A DNA stretch of 64,000 nucleotides, taken from Nocardioides kongjuensis. GTDB taxonomy: Bacteria; Actinomycetota; Actinomycetes; Propionibacteriales; Nocardioidaceae. Position numbers and translations under genes: made by a program. The stretch spans positions 2,917,001-2,981,000 of the forward strand of contig NZ_JACCBF010000001.1 of the NCBI RefSeq assembly GCF_013409625.1. Direction: 5' to 3'. Below are positions 24,451 through 33,808 of this stretch, one piece after another (position 1 is the stretch's first letter; each line of letters begins with the position of its first letter). A model generated the notes under the pieces. That model ran no database searches, had not been told where the DNA came from, and worked only from the letters and a program-made list of their open reading frames with translations.

Positions 24451-25289
24451 CCCTTCACCGCACCCGCGGTCAGGCCGGTCACCATCCGGCGCTGGACGAG
24501 CAGGAAGAACACGATGACCGGGACGGTGATCAGCGTCGACGACGCCATGATCGCTCCCCAGTCGACGCCGCGGCTGCGCGAGTCGGTGAACGCCACCAGC
24601 CACACCGGCAGCGTCTTGCTGCCCGGGTCGGTCATCACGACGACCGCGAGCGTGAACTCGTTCCAGGCCTGGATGAACCCGAAGACACCGGTGGCCACCA
24701 GGCCCGGCGCGAGCAGCGGCAGGGTCACCCGGAAGAACGCTGCCGTGCGCGAGCAGCCGTCCATCATGGCCGCCTCCTCGAGCTCGCGCGGCACGCCGTC
24801 GACGAACCCGCGCAGGGTCCACACGGTGAACGGCAGCACCCCGGCGACGTACACCAAGCTCAGGCCGATCACCGAGTTCAACAACCCCATCCCGTCGAGC
24901 ATCTTGTACTGGCTGATGAACAGCGCCTCGGCCGGGACCATCTGGATGAGCAGCAGCGTCAGGATGAACGTACGACGCCCGCGGAAGCGGAACCTGCTCA
25001 CCGCGACCGCCGCCAGGAACGCGAACAAGATCGCCACGACGACGGTCAGCAGGGTGACGCTGAGGCTGGTCACCATCGCGTCGCCGAAGCCGTCGTCACC
25101 GAGGACCTTGCGGTAGTTGTCGAGGGTGCCGTGCCACGGGAACAGCACCGGGTCCTCCCCCTTGATCCGGTTGCGGGGCAGGAACGACCGGCTGACCATC
25201 CAGTACACCGGGAAGACGCAGGCGAGCAGGACCAGGATGCCGACCAGGTCGGCGCCGATCCGCACGGCCGTGGGCGTGCGACGAGCCAT
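24447..25289 (-). CDS. Carbohydrate ABC transporter permease (MalG type)
   Basis: ATG 25289 shares a base with the stop of the first permease. 280 residues, six hydrophobic segments. The EAA loop reads VPRELEEAAMMDGCSRTAAF followed by FRVTLPLLAPGL, the contact point with the ATPase. The N-terminal hydrophobic segment and the ending TGLTAGAVKG are typical of MalG-like CUT1 permeases. It works with the preceding permease and binding protein in uptake of an amino sugar or its oligomer. Confidence 0.93.
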   Translation of the reverse strand: MARRTPTAVRIGADLVGILVLLACVFPVYWMVSRSFLPRNRIKGEDPVLFPWHGTLDNYRKVLGDDGFGDAMVTSLSVTLLTVVVAILFAFLAAVAVSRFRFRGRRTFILTLLLIQMVPAEALFISQYKMLDGMGLLNSVIGLSLVYVAGVLPFTVWTLRGFVDGVPRELEEAAMMDGCSRTAAFFRVTLPLLAPGLVATGVFGFIQAWNEFTLAVVVMTDPGSKTLPVWLVAFTDSRSRGVDWGAIMASSTLITVPVIVFFLLVQRRMVTGLTAGAVKG

Positions 25290-26185
25290 CAGTCCTCCTC
25301 CTGCCTGATCATCAGCCGGATGTAGGGCGCGGTGAGCACGATGGTCAGCAACAGCATGAACATCGCGGCCGCGGCCGCGGTGCCGAAGTCCCCGCCCTTG
25401 ATGCCGAGCGTGTAGATGTAGGTGCCGAGCAGGTTGGTGTCGGTGCTGACCCCGCCGGCCTTCTGGAGCGTGTAGACCTGCGTGAACACCCGCAGGTCCC
25501 AGATCACCTGCAGCAGCACGACCACCAGCAGCACCGGCCGGATCGCCGGCAGCACGACGTGGACGAACCGCTGCCACGGCGAGGCGCCGTCGATCTCGGC
25601 GGCCTCGACGACGTCCTCGGGGACCTGGGTGAGCGCGGCGTACAGGGTGAACACCACGAACGGGACGCTCATCCAGACCACGATGATCGTGGCGACGAGG
25701 AAGAACGACCACGGGTCGAGCAGCCAGCCGTGGCCCTCGAAGTCTCCGCCCGCCCGCGTCAGCAGCCAGTTCACGACGCCGTACTCGGTGTCGAAGAGGA
25801 ACTGCCACACCGTCATCGCCGCCACGACCGGCATCGCCCACGCGAGCAGCAGCCCGCACTGGGCCAGGATCCGCACCGGCCGGCTCATCCGCGCCATCAG
25901 CAGCGCCAGGCCCAGGCCGATGCCGAAGGTCAGGCCGGCGTTGACGAAGCAGAACGCGACCGTCCTGAGCACGACGACCCACAGCTCGCTGTCGGTCAGC
26001 AGGTCGACGTAGTTGCCGACCCCGTTCCAGGCGGGTGGCTGGCCGAACTGCTGGGCCAGGCCGAACTCCTGCAGCGACAGCACCACCTGGCGCACCAGCG
26101 GGTAGCCGAGCGCGAGGGCGAGCAGCGCGGTCGCGGGGAGCACGAGGCCCAGCGGGAGGCTGGTGCGACGGGCGGGGCGGGACAC
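25289..26185 (-). CDS. Carbohydrate ABC transporter permease (MalF type)
   Basis: The GTG at 26185 is preferred: GAGAGG lies 6 nt upstream, and the longer frame from 26281 would translate the 15-bp hairpin and the 12-bp repeats in the gap. 298 residues, six membrane segments, EAA loop VPEDVVEAAEIDGASPWQ followed by RFVHVVLPAIRP. The CUT1 family imports sugars through a MalF/MalG-like pair. It overlaps the second permease by one base. Confidence 0.9.
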   Translation of the reverse strand: MSRPARRTSLPLGLVLPATALLALALGYPLVRQVVLSLQEFGLAQQFGQPPAWNGVGNYVDLLTDSELWVVVLRTVAFCFVNAGLTFGIGLGLALLMARMSRPVRILAQCGLLLAWAMPVVAAMTVWQFLFDTEYGVVNWLLTRAGGDFEGHGWLLDPWSFFLVATIIVVWMSVPFVVFTLYAALTQVPEDVVEAAEIDGASPWQRFVHVVLPAIRPVLLVVVLLQVIWDLRVFTQVYTLQKAGGVSTDTNLLGTYIYTLGIKGGDFGTAAAAAMFMLLLTIVLTAPYIRLMIRQEED

Positions 26186-26202
26186 GACATTCCTCTCGGG
26201 CA

Positions 26203-26238
26203 GTGTGGACGGCGGTGTGGACGGCGGTGTGGACAGCA
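26203..26238. repeat. Three 12-bp direct repeats
   Basis: GTGTGGACGGCG at 26203-26214 and 26215-26226, then GTGTGGACAGCA at 26227-26238. They lie in the mRNA leader of the permease, next to a large hairpin. If the upstream ATG were used they would encode TPPS repeats. A replication-slippage tract is the simplest explanation. Confidence 0.75.
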
Positions 26239-26273
26239 CGGTGTCCGGCCGGCTGGGGGCCGGCCGGACACCG
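26239..26273 (-). terminator. Perfect 15-bp hairpin after the binding-protein gene
   Basis: CGGTGTCCGGCCGGC and its exact complement around TGGGG, 14 nt past the stop of the binding-protein gene. No T-run follows on the minus strand. In many ABC operons such a hairpin protects the upstream part of the transcript from 3' decay, or partly terminates it, so that binding protein is made in excess over permease. Confidence 0.7.
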
Positions 26274-26287
26274 TCGATCATGTCGCG

Positions 26288-27574
26288 TCAGTTGAGCTCG
26301 GCGTCGATCTGCTCGTCGGCGGCGGCCGCGAGCTTCTTCACGTCGCCGCCCTGCGCGATCTTGCTGTAGAGGTCCTCGAGCACGAACTTGCCCTCGACGG
26401 TCGCCCAGTTGGCGGCCGGCGGGGTGAGCTTGGCGTTCGACGCCGCCGCGATCGTGGCCTGGGCGAACTCGTCGTCACCGAGCTTGCTGGCGTACGACTG
26501 CCGCGCCGGGGTGAGACCGGCCTCGGCCATGATCGTCTGGTATTCCTCGCTCAGCATCAGGGACACCACGTCCCGCGAGAGGTCCTGGTTGGGCGACTTC
26601 GCCGAGATCGCGATGTTCGAGCCGCCGAGGAGCACCGGCGCGGGCTCGCCGTCGCTGCCGGGGAGCGCGAAGACGCCGACCTGCTTCGCGAGGTCGGGGC
26701 AGCCGCTCTCGGGGTCGGTGAGCATGCCCTCGACCCAGCCGGGGCGGGACATCATGCCGATCTTGCCGGCACAGAACGGCGTCACCGGGTCGGACTCGTT
26801 GGCGTCGGCGGGCGCACCGGAGGCCGTGGCGTAGAGGTCCTGGAAGGTCTCGAGGCCCTTGACGGAGTCAGGCGTCGAGAGGGTCGCCTTCCAGCCGTCG
26901 CCGTCGGGCTGGGCGAAGTCGCCGCCGGCGTCCCACAGGAAGGCCGCGCCGTCGCGCCAGTCCTTGCCGGGCAGCCAGTAGCCGGAGAAGTCGGCCTGCC
27001 CGCTGTCCTGCTTGAGCTTCTTGGCCGCCGCGATGAAGTCGGCCATCGTGGCCGGGACCTCGGTGATGCCGGCCTTCTCGAAGAGGTCCTTGCGGTAGAA
27101 GACGTACGTCGAGCCCGCGTAGTAGGGAACCGCGAAGGTCTTGCCGTCGGCCGAGCCGGCCTCCACGAAGCCCGGCAGCAGGTCGTCCCCGCCGAGGTCG
27201 GCGAGGTCGCCGGACAGGTCGCTGAAGGCGCCCACGGTGGTGAACGTCGCGGCCTGGGTGTTGCCGACCTCCACCACGTCGGGGGTCTGGTCGGCGGAGG
27301 TCAGCGCGGTGGTGAGCCGCTCGACGAGACCCTCCCACTCCTGCTGCTCGATCTTGAGGGTCGAGCCGGGGTGCTCCTTCTCGAAGGTCTCCTTGAGCCA
27401 GGTCCGGGCGGAGTCAGGGGTGTCCGCGCCGTTGAGCCACACCACGATCTCGGCCTTGTCGGGGCCGCCGCCGGCGTCCTCCTTGTCGGAGCCGCAGGCA
27501 CTGGTCACGCCCAGCAGGGCGGTGATGGCTGCGACGGCCACGCTCTTCGTGGCCAGGGTCTTGTTGAGTCGCAC
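26288..27574 (-). CDS. Sugar ABC transporter substrate-binding lipoprotein
   Basis: GTG 27574 is preferred because AAGGGA lies about 10 nt upstream and translation then begins with a clean signal peptide (VRLNKTLATKSVAVAAITAL). An ATG at 27601 would add nine residues. The lipobox GVTSACGS places the lipidated Cys at about residue 27. The mature part is an extracellular solute-binding family 1 protein (IVVWLNGAD, SAKSPNQDLSRDVVSLMLS). It follows the regulator gene by 30 bp and heads the structural genes of the uptake operon. Confidence 0.92.
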   Translation of the reverse strand: MRLNKTLATKSVAVAAITALLGVTSACGSDKEDAGGGPDKAEIVVWLNGADTPDSARTWLKETFEKEHPGSTLKIEQQEWEGLVERLTTALTSADQTPDVVEVGNTQAATFTTVGAFSDLSGDLADLGGDDLLPGFVEAGSADGKTFAVPYYAGSTYVFYRKDLFEKAGITEVPATMADFIAAAKKLKQDSGQADFSGYWLPGKDWRDGAAFLWDAGGDFAQPDGDGWKATLSTPDSVKGLETFQDLYATASGAPADANESDPVTPFCAGKIGMMSRPGWVEGMLTDPESGCPDLAKQVGVFALPGSDGEPAPVLLGGSNIAISAKSPNQDLSRDVVSLMLSEEYQTIMAEAGLTPARQSYASKLGDDEFAQATIAAASNAKLTPPAANWATVEGKFVLEDLYSKIAQGGDVKKLAAAADEQIDAELN

Positions 27575-27604
27575 CGCTGATTTCCCTTCGATCTTCCTCA
27601 TGGT

Positions 27605-28735
27605 TCAGGACACCCCCAGCTCGCCGGCGAGCACCACGCCCGTGGCTCCGGCGAGCACGCCGTCGTCGCCGAGGGACGACGTACGGACGACGAACTGCTG
27701 GGCCGACACCGGCATCACCCGGTCCCGGACCGCTTGCTCGGCCACGCGGGCCAGCGGCTCGACCAGGTCGGCCGGCCCGCTGAGCACCACCTCGCCGAGG
27801 TTGAGCGTGGCCACGACCGGCGCGAGCGCCTGCCCGAGGCGGGCTCCGGCGTCGGCGAGCACCGCGTCGGCACCGGCACCCGCGGCAGCGAGCTCACGTC
27901 GCAGCCGCGGCACCGCGAGGTAGGTCTCCAGGCAGCCCGGCCGGCCGCAGCCGCACAGCGGGCCGTCGGGGTCGACCTGGACGTGGCCGATCTCGCCGGC
28001 CGCACCGCCCTGCCCGTGCAGCAGGGCGCCGTTGATCACGAGGCCCGCGCCGAGACCGGTGCTCAGCCGGAGCAGGAGCAGGCCGCCCTCGCCGCGGCTG
28101 CCGAACACGAACTCCCCCATCACGGCGGTGTTGGCGTCGTTGGCGACGTAGACCGGCAGGTCGAGCGCGGCGGCCAGGTCCTCGGCGAGGTGCAGGTCGT
28201 GCCACCCGAGGTTGGGCGCGTCGAGCACGACACCGTCGGGCGTCACGACACCGGGCGTCGCGACCGCGACGCCGAGCAGCGGGCGGCTGCTGCGCGCGAT
28301 CAGGTCGGCCGCGAACTCGCGGACCAGCGCCACGGCGTCGGCGCCGGTGCGTCCGTCGCGCGGCCGGGCGTCGCGGAGCACGACCTGGCCCTCGAGGGTG
28401 AGCACCGCACCGGCGACCTGATCGTCGACGGACAGGTCGATGGCGACCACGTGCTTGGCGTCGGCCACCAGCCCGACCATGGTCGGGGGCTTGCCGACCC
28501 GGCTCTCGGTCGGCGTACCGAGCTCCTCGACCAGGCCCTCGGCCAGCAGCTCGGCGACCAGGTCGGACACGGTGACGCGGGTCAGCCCGCTGCTGCGGGC
28601 AAGGTCGGCGCGACTGGCCGGCCCGGCCGCGAACAGCTCCTGGAGCAGCATCGAGCGGTGGTGGCGACGGGAGTCGGCACGGTCGAGCTTGATCCGCTCT
28701 CGGGGCGACCGGGAGGTCGGGCTGCGCCAGGACAT
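27605..28735 (-). CDS. ROK-family transcriptional repressor of the amino-sugar operon
   Basis: ATG 28735 begins MSWRSPTSRSPRER; the extra in-frame codons to 28795 cover the promoter and operator. 376 residues. The N-terminal winged helix (RADLARSSGLTRVTVSDLVA, EGLVEELG) is followed by a ROK domain with VYVANDANTAVMGE, GEIGHVQVD and CGCGRPGCLET. Proteins of this build bind DNA until a sugar or sugar phosphate is bound. It precedes the binding-protein gene on the same strand and faces the ABC ATPase gene. Confidence 0.92.
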   Translation of the reverse strand: MSWRSPTSRSPRERIKLDRADSRRHHRSMLLQELFAAGPASRADLARSSGLTRVTVSDLVAELLAEGLVEELGTPTESRVGKPPTMVGLVADAKHVVAIDLSVDDQVAGAVLTLEGQVVLRDARPRDGRTGADAVALVREFAADLIARSSRPLLGVAVATPGVVTPDGVVLDAPNLGWHDLHLAEDLAAALDLPVYVANDANTAVMGEFVFGSRGEGGLLLLRLSTGLGAGLVINGALLHGQGGAAGEIGHVQVDPDGPLCGCGRPGCLETYLAVPRLRRELAAAGAGADAVLADAGARLGQALAPVVATLNLGEVVLSGPADLVEPLARVAEQAVRDRVMPVSAQQFVVRTSSLGDDGVLAGATGVVLAGELGVS

Positions 28736-28738
28736 GTT

Positions 28739-28759
28739 TGTTAGTTCAGCACACTTACA
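28739..28759. promoter_or_regulatory. Probable ROK operator
   Basis: TGTTAGT-N7-ACTTACA, an inverted repeat with 6 of 7 positions paired, 4 bp upstream of the regulator's ATG, in the 94-bp gap shared with the divergent ATPase gene. TTAGT-type arms are common in operators of actinobacterial ROK regulators. Autoregulation and control of both directions are inferred. Confidence 0.5.
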
Positions 28760-28829
28760 TATACCCTCGCAAGCACCGAATGCGATCCAGGTCACACACT
28801 GGGGTCAGGCACAGAGTCGAGGAGCAGCG

Positions 28830-29912
<1,083 letters not shown>

Positions 29913-29931
29913 TTCCGTCGCACCGATGTCC

Positions 29932-29937
29932 TAGCGT
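29932..29937 (+). promoter_or_regulatory. -10 box of a leaderless DUF6542 gene
   Basis: TAGCGT, 6 nt upstream of the GTG at 29944. It matches TANNNT at leaderless spacing. Confidence 0.45.
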
Positions 29938-29943
29938 GGAGAC

Positions 29944-30363
29944 GTGAGCAGCGCCACGCAGCGCCATCGGACCCTGTGGGAGGAGGGCCGCCGTCCCGGC
30001 CGGGAGGTGGCCTCCCTGGTGGTCGCGCTCCTGCTGAGTGCGACCGTGGTCGACCTTGCGCTCTCCGCGGGCCTCGGGCTGTTCTTCGACCTGGCGTTCG
30101 TGTCGCTGTGCGTGGGCGCCGCGCTCGCCGTCCGACCGCCCGACTTCTTCCTGATCGGCGTGCTGCCGCCGTTGGCGATGGCCCTGGTGGTGCTCCTGCT
30201 CGGCATCAGCGACCGCGGCAGCATCGCCCGCGCGGACGACGGCCTGGTCCAGGCCGTGCTGGCCGGGCTCTCGCGCCACGGCATCGCCCTCGCGCTCGGG
30301 TACGCCGCCTGCCTCGGCCTGCTGGCCCTGCGGCGCTCCTTCGTCGAGCACCACCCGCGCTAG
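29944..30363 (+). CDS. DUF6542 membrane protein
   Basis: 139 residues, GTG start. Four hydrophobic segments, short basic N-terminus (SSATQRHRTLWEEGRRPGRE) and C-terminal RRSFVEHHPR, as in the DUF6542 family that often neighbours ispH in actinobacteria. Function unknown. Its TAG stop lies in the 6-bp target duplication of the IS that follows. Before that insertion, the gene would have been convergent with yciO and overlapped it by two bases. Confidence 0.8.
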   Translation: MSSATQRHRTLWEEGRRPGREVASLVVALLLSATVVDLALSAGLGLFFDLAFVSLCVGAALAVRPPDFFLIGVLPPLAMALVVLLLGISDRGSIARADDGLVQAVLAGLSRHGIALALGYAACLGLLALRRSFVEHHPR

Positions 30364-30376
30364 ATGTACCCGGCCA

Positions 30377-31333
30377 TCAGGTTGGTAGCAGTCGGCTGAT
30401 CGGCGGTTTGCCTCCGAGTGCGCTGTGGCGGCGTTCAGTGTTGTAGTGCTCGAGCCAGGGTGCAAGAGCGGCCGCTCGCTCGTCGTTGCTGGTGAAGACC
30501 TGGCGGTAGGCCCACTCGGTGGCCAGGGTGCGGTTCAGCCTCTCGACCTTCCCGTTCTGCCACGGGCAGTGGGGACGGATGAACTTCTGGACGATGCCGT
30601 GCTCGGCGCACACCGTGCGCAGCGAGTAGCGGTAGGCCCAGGCGTTGTCGGTCATCAACCGCTCGATCCGAGTGATCCCGTGATCGGCGAAGTTGGCGAT
30701 CGCACGCTCGAGGAACGCGGCACATGTGGTGCCCTTCTCGTCGCGCAGCACCTCTGAGTAGGCCAGCCGGGAGTGGTCATCGACGAGCGAGTGGACGTAG
30801 TCGTAGCCGGGCCCGTTGACGCGGTCGCGAGGGATCGCCCGGCCGTGGACGCGCCAGCCGCCGCCGTCGGGGATCCGGCCGATCTTCTTCACGTCCATGT
30901 GGACCAGCTCGCCTGGGCGGTCGCGTTCGTAACGAACGGCGGTCTGTTTCGAGGACCGGATGACCTCGCCGGTGATCGGGTCCAACTCGCGAAGGTAGGG
31001 CACGCGATGGCGGCGCAGGATCCGGGACACGGTACGCGGAGGCACGCCGAGCTTGGGGCCGAGGACATCGGGGCCGTCGCGGAGCTCGGTCCGGGCGGCG
31101 AGGACCTTCTGCTCGATCTCGTCGCTGGACTTGGTGGGCATCGTGTGGGGGCGTGACGAGCGGGTGGTCAGGCCGACTTCGCCCTCGGCGGCGTAGCGGT
31201 CGATCCAGGTCTTCACGCACTTGCGAGACACGCCCATCGCCGTGGCGATGTGGGCTTGCTTCCAGCCGGCCTGGTGGCGTTGGACGATCAATCGGCGACC
31301 GTGGACGGTCAGTCGGGCACTACCGTGGGACAC
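30377..31333 (-). CDS. IS481-family transposase
   Basis: The GTG at 31333 gives 318 residues; an in-frame ATG at 31378 would start inside the terminal hairpin. The N-terminal helix-turn-helix (WKQAHIATAMGVSRKCVKTW) is followed by a DDE integrase core: LVHMDVKKIG (Asp), RLMTDNAWAY (Asp) and CPWQNGKVERLNRTL (Glu). All three catalytic positions are present, so the enzyme looks active. It reads toward the DUF6542 gene. Confidence 0.93.
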   Translation of the reverse strand: MSHGSARLTVHGRRLIVQRHQAGWKQAHIATAMGVSRKCVKTWIDRYAAEGEVGLTTRSSRPHTMPTKSSDEIEQKVLAARTELRDGPDVLGPKLGVPPRTVSRILRRHRVPYLRELDPITGEVIRSSKQTAVRYERDRPGELVHMDVKKIGRIPDGGGWRVHGRAIPRDRVNGPGYDYVHSLVDDHSRLAYSEVLRDEKGTTCAAFLERAIANFADHGITRIERLMTDNAWAYRYSLRTVCAEHGIVQKFIRPHCPWQNGKVERLNRTLATEWAYRQVFTSNDERAAALAPWLEHYNTERRHSALGGKPPISRLLPT

Positions 31334-31391
31334 GAGAACCTCCGGGTTGGAGTGGGCCTTAGACAAGCCACATCCCACCCGGAGGTTCTCG
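31333..31391. repeat. Subterminal 15-bp inverted repeat in the IS
   Basis: CGAGAACCTCCGGGT at 31333-31347 and its exact complement at 31377-31391. The first arm begins at the transposase start codon. When transcription enters from outside, the folded RNA would hide the start region, a known way for IS elements to limit transposase from read-through. Its function here is inferred. Confidence 0.7.
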
Positions 31392-31437
31392 TTCGTTCAG
31401 CCAGGCTCGCCGCTACCAACGTCCTGGCCGGGTACAG

Positions 31438-32055
31438 CTAGAAGCGGTCGGGGTCCCCCGCGCCGCGCCGGATCACCTCGGGGTAGCCCTCGGACCAGTC
31501 GACGACGGTGGTCGGCTCCGGCTTGACCTCGCCGGCCTCGACCACGATGTCGACCTCGTGGTCGAGGTCCTCCTTGATCTCCCAGCCCATGGTCCGCGGC
31601 TCGGTCTCGCCGGGCAGGATCAGGGTGGAGCTGAGCAGCGGCTCACCGAGCTCCTCGAGCAGCGCCTGCACGAAGGTGTTGTCGGGGATCCGCACGCCGA
31701 CGGTCTTCTTCTTCGGGTGCAGCAGCCGTTTCGGCACCTCCGGCATCGCCGTGAGGATGAACGTGTAGGGGCCCGGCGTCGCCGACCGGATCGCCCGGAA
31801 CGCCGAGTTGTCGACGTGGACCAGCTGGCCGAGCTGCGAGAAGTCGCGGCACATCAAGGTGAAGTGGTGCTTGTCGTCGAGGCCCCGGATCCTCAGGATC
31901 CGGTCGCGGCCCTCGCGGTTGCCGATCCGGCAGCCCAGCGCGTAGCCGGAGTCGGTCGGGTAGGCGATCAGCGCGTCGTCCTGCAGCGCGGCGACGATCT
32001 GCTGCAGCGTGCGCGGCTGCGGGTTGTCCGGGTGGACGTCGAGGTAGCGGGCCAT
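31438..32055 (-). CDS. YciO/YrdC/Sua5-domain protein
   Basis: 205 residues. ALIAYPTDSGYALGCRIGNR, then DRILRIRGLDDKHHFTLMCR and GPYTFILTAMPEVPKRL follow the YrdC fold that binds ATP, bicarbonate and threonine or RNA. The KKKTVGVRIPDN segment and length fit the YciO branch, so threonylcarbamoyl-AMP synthase activity is possible but not certain. It overlaps ispH by one base. Its stop codon is provided by the right copy of the IS target duplication. Confidence 0.85.
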   Translation of the reverse strand: MARYLDVHPDNPQPRTLQQIVAALQDDALIAYPTDSGYALGCRIGNREGRDRILRIRGLDDKHHFTLMCRDFSQLGQLVHVDNSAFRAIRSATPGPYTFILTAMPEVPKRLLHPKKKTVGVRIPDNTFVQALLEELGEPLLSSTLILPGETEPRTMGWEIKEDLDHEVDIVVEAGEVKPEPTTVVDWSEGYPEVIRRGAGDPDRF

Positions 32056-33071
32056 CAGGCGCGAACTGCGGTCTTGGTGCTGCGCCCGGCGGCCTTGAGG
32101 TCGCGGTGCAGCTCCTTGGGCAACGAGAAGGCCAGGGTCTCCTCGGCCGTCTGGACCGCCCGGGCGTCGGGGTAGCCGCGCTCGGCGAGGTAGGCCAGGA
32201 CCTCGGTGACGAGGTGGTCGGGGACCGACGCGCCGGAGGTGACGCTGACGGTCGCGGCGCCGTCGAGCCAGGACTCGTCCAGCTCGGACACGTCGTCGAT
32301 GCGGTAGGACGCCTTGGCCCCCGCCTCGAGCGCGACCTCGACGAGGCGCACCGAGTTGGAGGAGTTGGCCGAGCCGACCACGATCACCAGGTCGGCGGCC
32401 GCACCGATCTCCTTGACGGCCACCTGACGGTTCTGGGTGGCGTAGCAGATGTCGTCGCTGGGCGGGTCCTCGAGCTGCGGGAACTTGGCCCGGAGGCGTC
32501 GTACGGTCTCCATGGTCTCGTCGACGCTCAGCGTCGTCTGCGAGAGCCAGGCGAGCTTGGCGTCGGGGGGGAACTCCAGCTTGGCCACGTCGTCGGGGTG
32601 CTCGACCAGGACGGTCTGCTCGGGCGCCTCGCCCGCGGTGCCCTCGACCTCCTCGTGGCCCGCGTGCCCGATCAGCAGGATCGTGTAGCCGTCGGCGGCG
32701 AAGCGGACCGCCTCGCGGTGCACCTTCGTCACCAGCGGGCAGGTGGCGTCGATGGTCTTCAGCCGGCGCTCGGCAGCCTCGTTCACGACGGCCGGCGAGA
32801 CACCGTGCGCCGAGAACACCACGCGCGCACCGGCCGGCACCTCCTCGAGCTCCTCGACGAAGATCGCGCCCCGCGCCTCGAGGTTGGCGACGACGTGCTT
32901 GTTGTGGACGATCTGCTTGCGCACGTAGACCGGCGAGCCGTAGAGGTCCAGCGCCTGCTCGACCGTGACGACCGCACGGTCGACACCGGCGCAGTAGCCG
33001 CGGGGGGCCGCGAGCAGCACCTCACGCTCGCTGTCCTCGAGCAGACGCGGGCTCCCCAGGTCGATCGTCAT
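32055..33071 (-). CDS. ispH: 4-hydroxy-3-methylbut-2-enyl diphosphate reductase
   Basis: 338 residues. The three Fe-S cysteines are in [24 protein letters not shown] and [20 protein letters not shown] and [12 protein letters not shown] give the conserved His and Glu, and [13 protein letters not shown] the substrate loop. It makes IPP and DMAPP in the last step of the MEP isoprenoid pathway. ATG 33071 is preceded by TAGACT with 7 nt spacing, so the mRNA is probably leaderless. Confidence 0.96.
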   Translation of the reverse strand: MTIDLGSPRLLEDSEREVLLAAPRGYCAGVDRAVVTVEQALDLYGSPVYVRKQIVHNKHVVANLEARGAIFVEELEEVPAGARVVFSAHGVSPAVVNEAAERRLKTIDATCPLVTKVHREAVRFAADGYTILLIGHAGHEEVEGTAGEAPEQTVLVEHPDDVAKLEFPPDAKLAWLSQTTLSVDETMETVRRLRAKFPQLEDPPSDDICYATQNRQVAVKEIGAAADLVIVVGSANSSNSVRLVEVALEAGAKASYRIDDVSELDESWLDGAATVSVTSGASVPDHLVTEVLAYLAERGYPDARAVQTAEETLAFSLPKELHRDLKAAGRSTKTAVRA

Positions 33072-33078
33072 GGGTTCC

Positions 33079-33084
33079 AGTCTA
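33079..33084 (-). promoter_or_regulatory. -10 box of leaderless ispH
   Basis: TAGACT on the minus strand, 7 nt before the ATG of ispH. Confidence 0.45.
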
Positions 33085-33101
33085 GGAGGCCGCGCGAGCG
33101 A

Positions 33102-33150
33102 GAAGGAAAAGCACGACGGCCCGCCACCCTCGCGGGTGACGGGCCGTCGT
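33102..33150 (-). terminator. Terminator of the alpha operon after rplQ
   Basis: A 17-bp stem with one mismatch (33113-33150, arms ACGACGGCCCG... and its complement) with a TCGC loop, 12 nt past the rplQ stop, followed on the minus strand by GCTTTTCCTTCTC. It ends the ribosomal transcript before ispH. Confidence 0.85.
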
Positions 33151-33162
33151 CAGAGCGTGTGC

Positions 33163-33738
33163 TCAGGCCTTGTCGGCGTCCTCGGTGGACTCCTCGGCGG
33201 GCGCCTCCTCGGCGGCCTCCTCGGTGACCTCGGCCTCGGCCTCGGGGGCCTCGACCTCGGCGGCCTCGGTCTCCTCGACCTCGCTCACCTCGGCCTCGGG
33301 GGCCTCCTCGACCGGAGCCTCGGCAGCCGGAGCAGCCTTGGCAGCCGTCGGCGCGGCCGGCTTGAACGCCTCGGTGACCAGCTCGATGACCGCCATGGGG
33401 GCGTTGTCGCCCGCACGGTTGCCGATCTTGGTGATCCGGGTGTAGCCACCCGGACGCTCGGCGAAGGTCGGCGCGATGTCCGCGAACAGGGTGTGCACGA
33501 CACCCTTGTCACGGATGTCCTTGAGGACCTCGCGGCGCTGGTGCAGCGGGTTCTCGCCGAGGTGGGCCTTCTTCGCCTTGGTGATCAGCTTCTCGGCGTA
33601 CGGACGCAGCGTGCGCGCCTTGGCCTCGGTGGTCGTGATCCGGCCGTGCTCGAAGAGCGCGGTGGCCAGGTTCGACAGGATGAGGCGCTGGTGCGCGGCG
33701 CCACCGCCGAGGCGGGGGCCCTTCTTGGGCTTGGGCAT
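33163..33738 (-). CDS. rplQ: 50S ribosomal protein L17 with long acidic tail
   Basis: 191 residues. The first 120 are a normal L17 ([40 protein letters not shown]). The remaining 70 are almost only Ala, Glu, Pro and Val and carry no known motif; similar tails occur in other actinobacterial L17 proteins. It is the last gene of the alpha operon, 70 bp after rpoA. Confidence 0.96.
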   Translation of the reverse strand: MPKPKKGPRLGGGAAHQRLILSNLATALFEHGRITTTEAKARTLRPYAEKLITKAKKAHLGENPLHQRREVLKDIRDKGVVHTLFADIAPTFAERPGGYTRITKIGNRAGDNAPMAVIELVTEAFKPAAPTAAKAAPAAEAPVEEAPEAEVSEVEETEAAEVEAPEAEAEVTEEAAEEAPAEESTEDADKA

Positions 33739-33808
33739 TGCTTCTCTCGATTCTCCCCGGCCGTGTCAGGTACCGGGGTAGTTGCTGTCCCGAGCGGGAC
33801 GGATCAGA

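Larger units (their letters stand above)
30365..31436. mobile_element. IS481-family insertion sequence, 1072 bp
   Basis: Ends are imperfect 25-bp inverted repeats starting TGTACCCGGCCA, with four mismatched positions at most, read inward from 30365 and from 31436. The element is flanked by the 6-bp direct repeat GCTAGA at 30359-30364 and 31437-31442, the signature of a recent transposition. It contains one intact transposase gene on the minus strand. A perfect 15-bp inverted repeat lies near its right end. Confidence 0.93.

Noticed and set aside
26203..26238. CRISPR-like short repeats
   Set aside because: Only three 12-bp units without spacers; a slippage tract in a leader.
27605..28795. Start of the ROK regulator at 28795
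   Set aside because: The extra 20 codons would cover the inverted repeat and promoter; they are AT-rich and unlike a protein N-terminus. ATG 28735 fits better.
30359..31442. IS insertion as a gene disruption
   Set aside because: The target duplication restores the stop codons of both neighbours.
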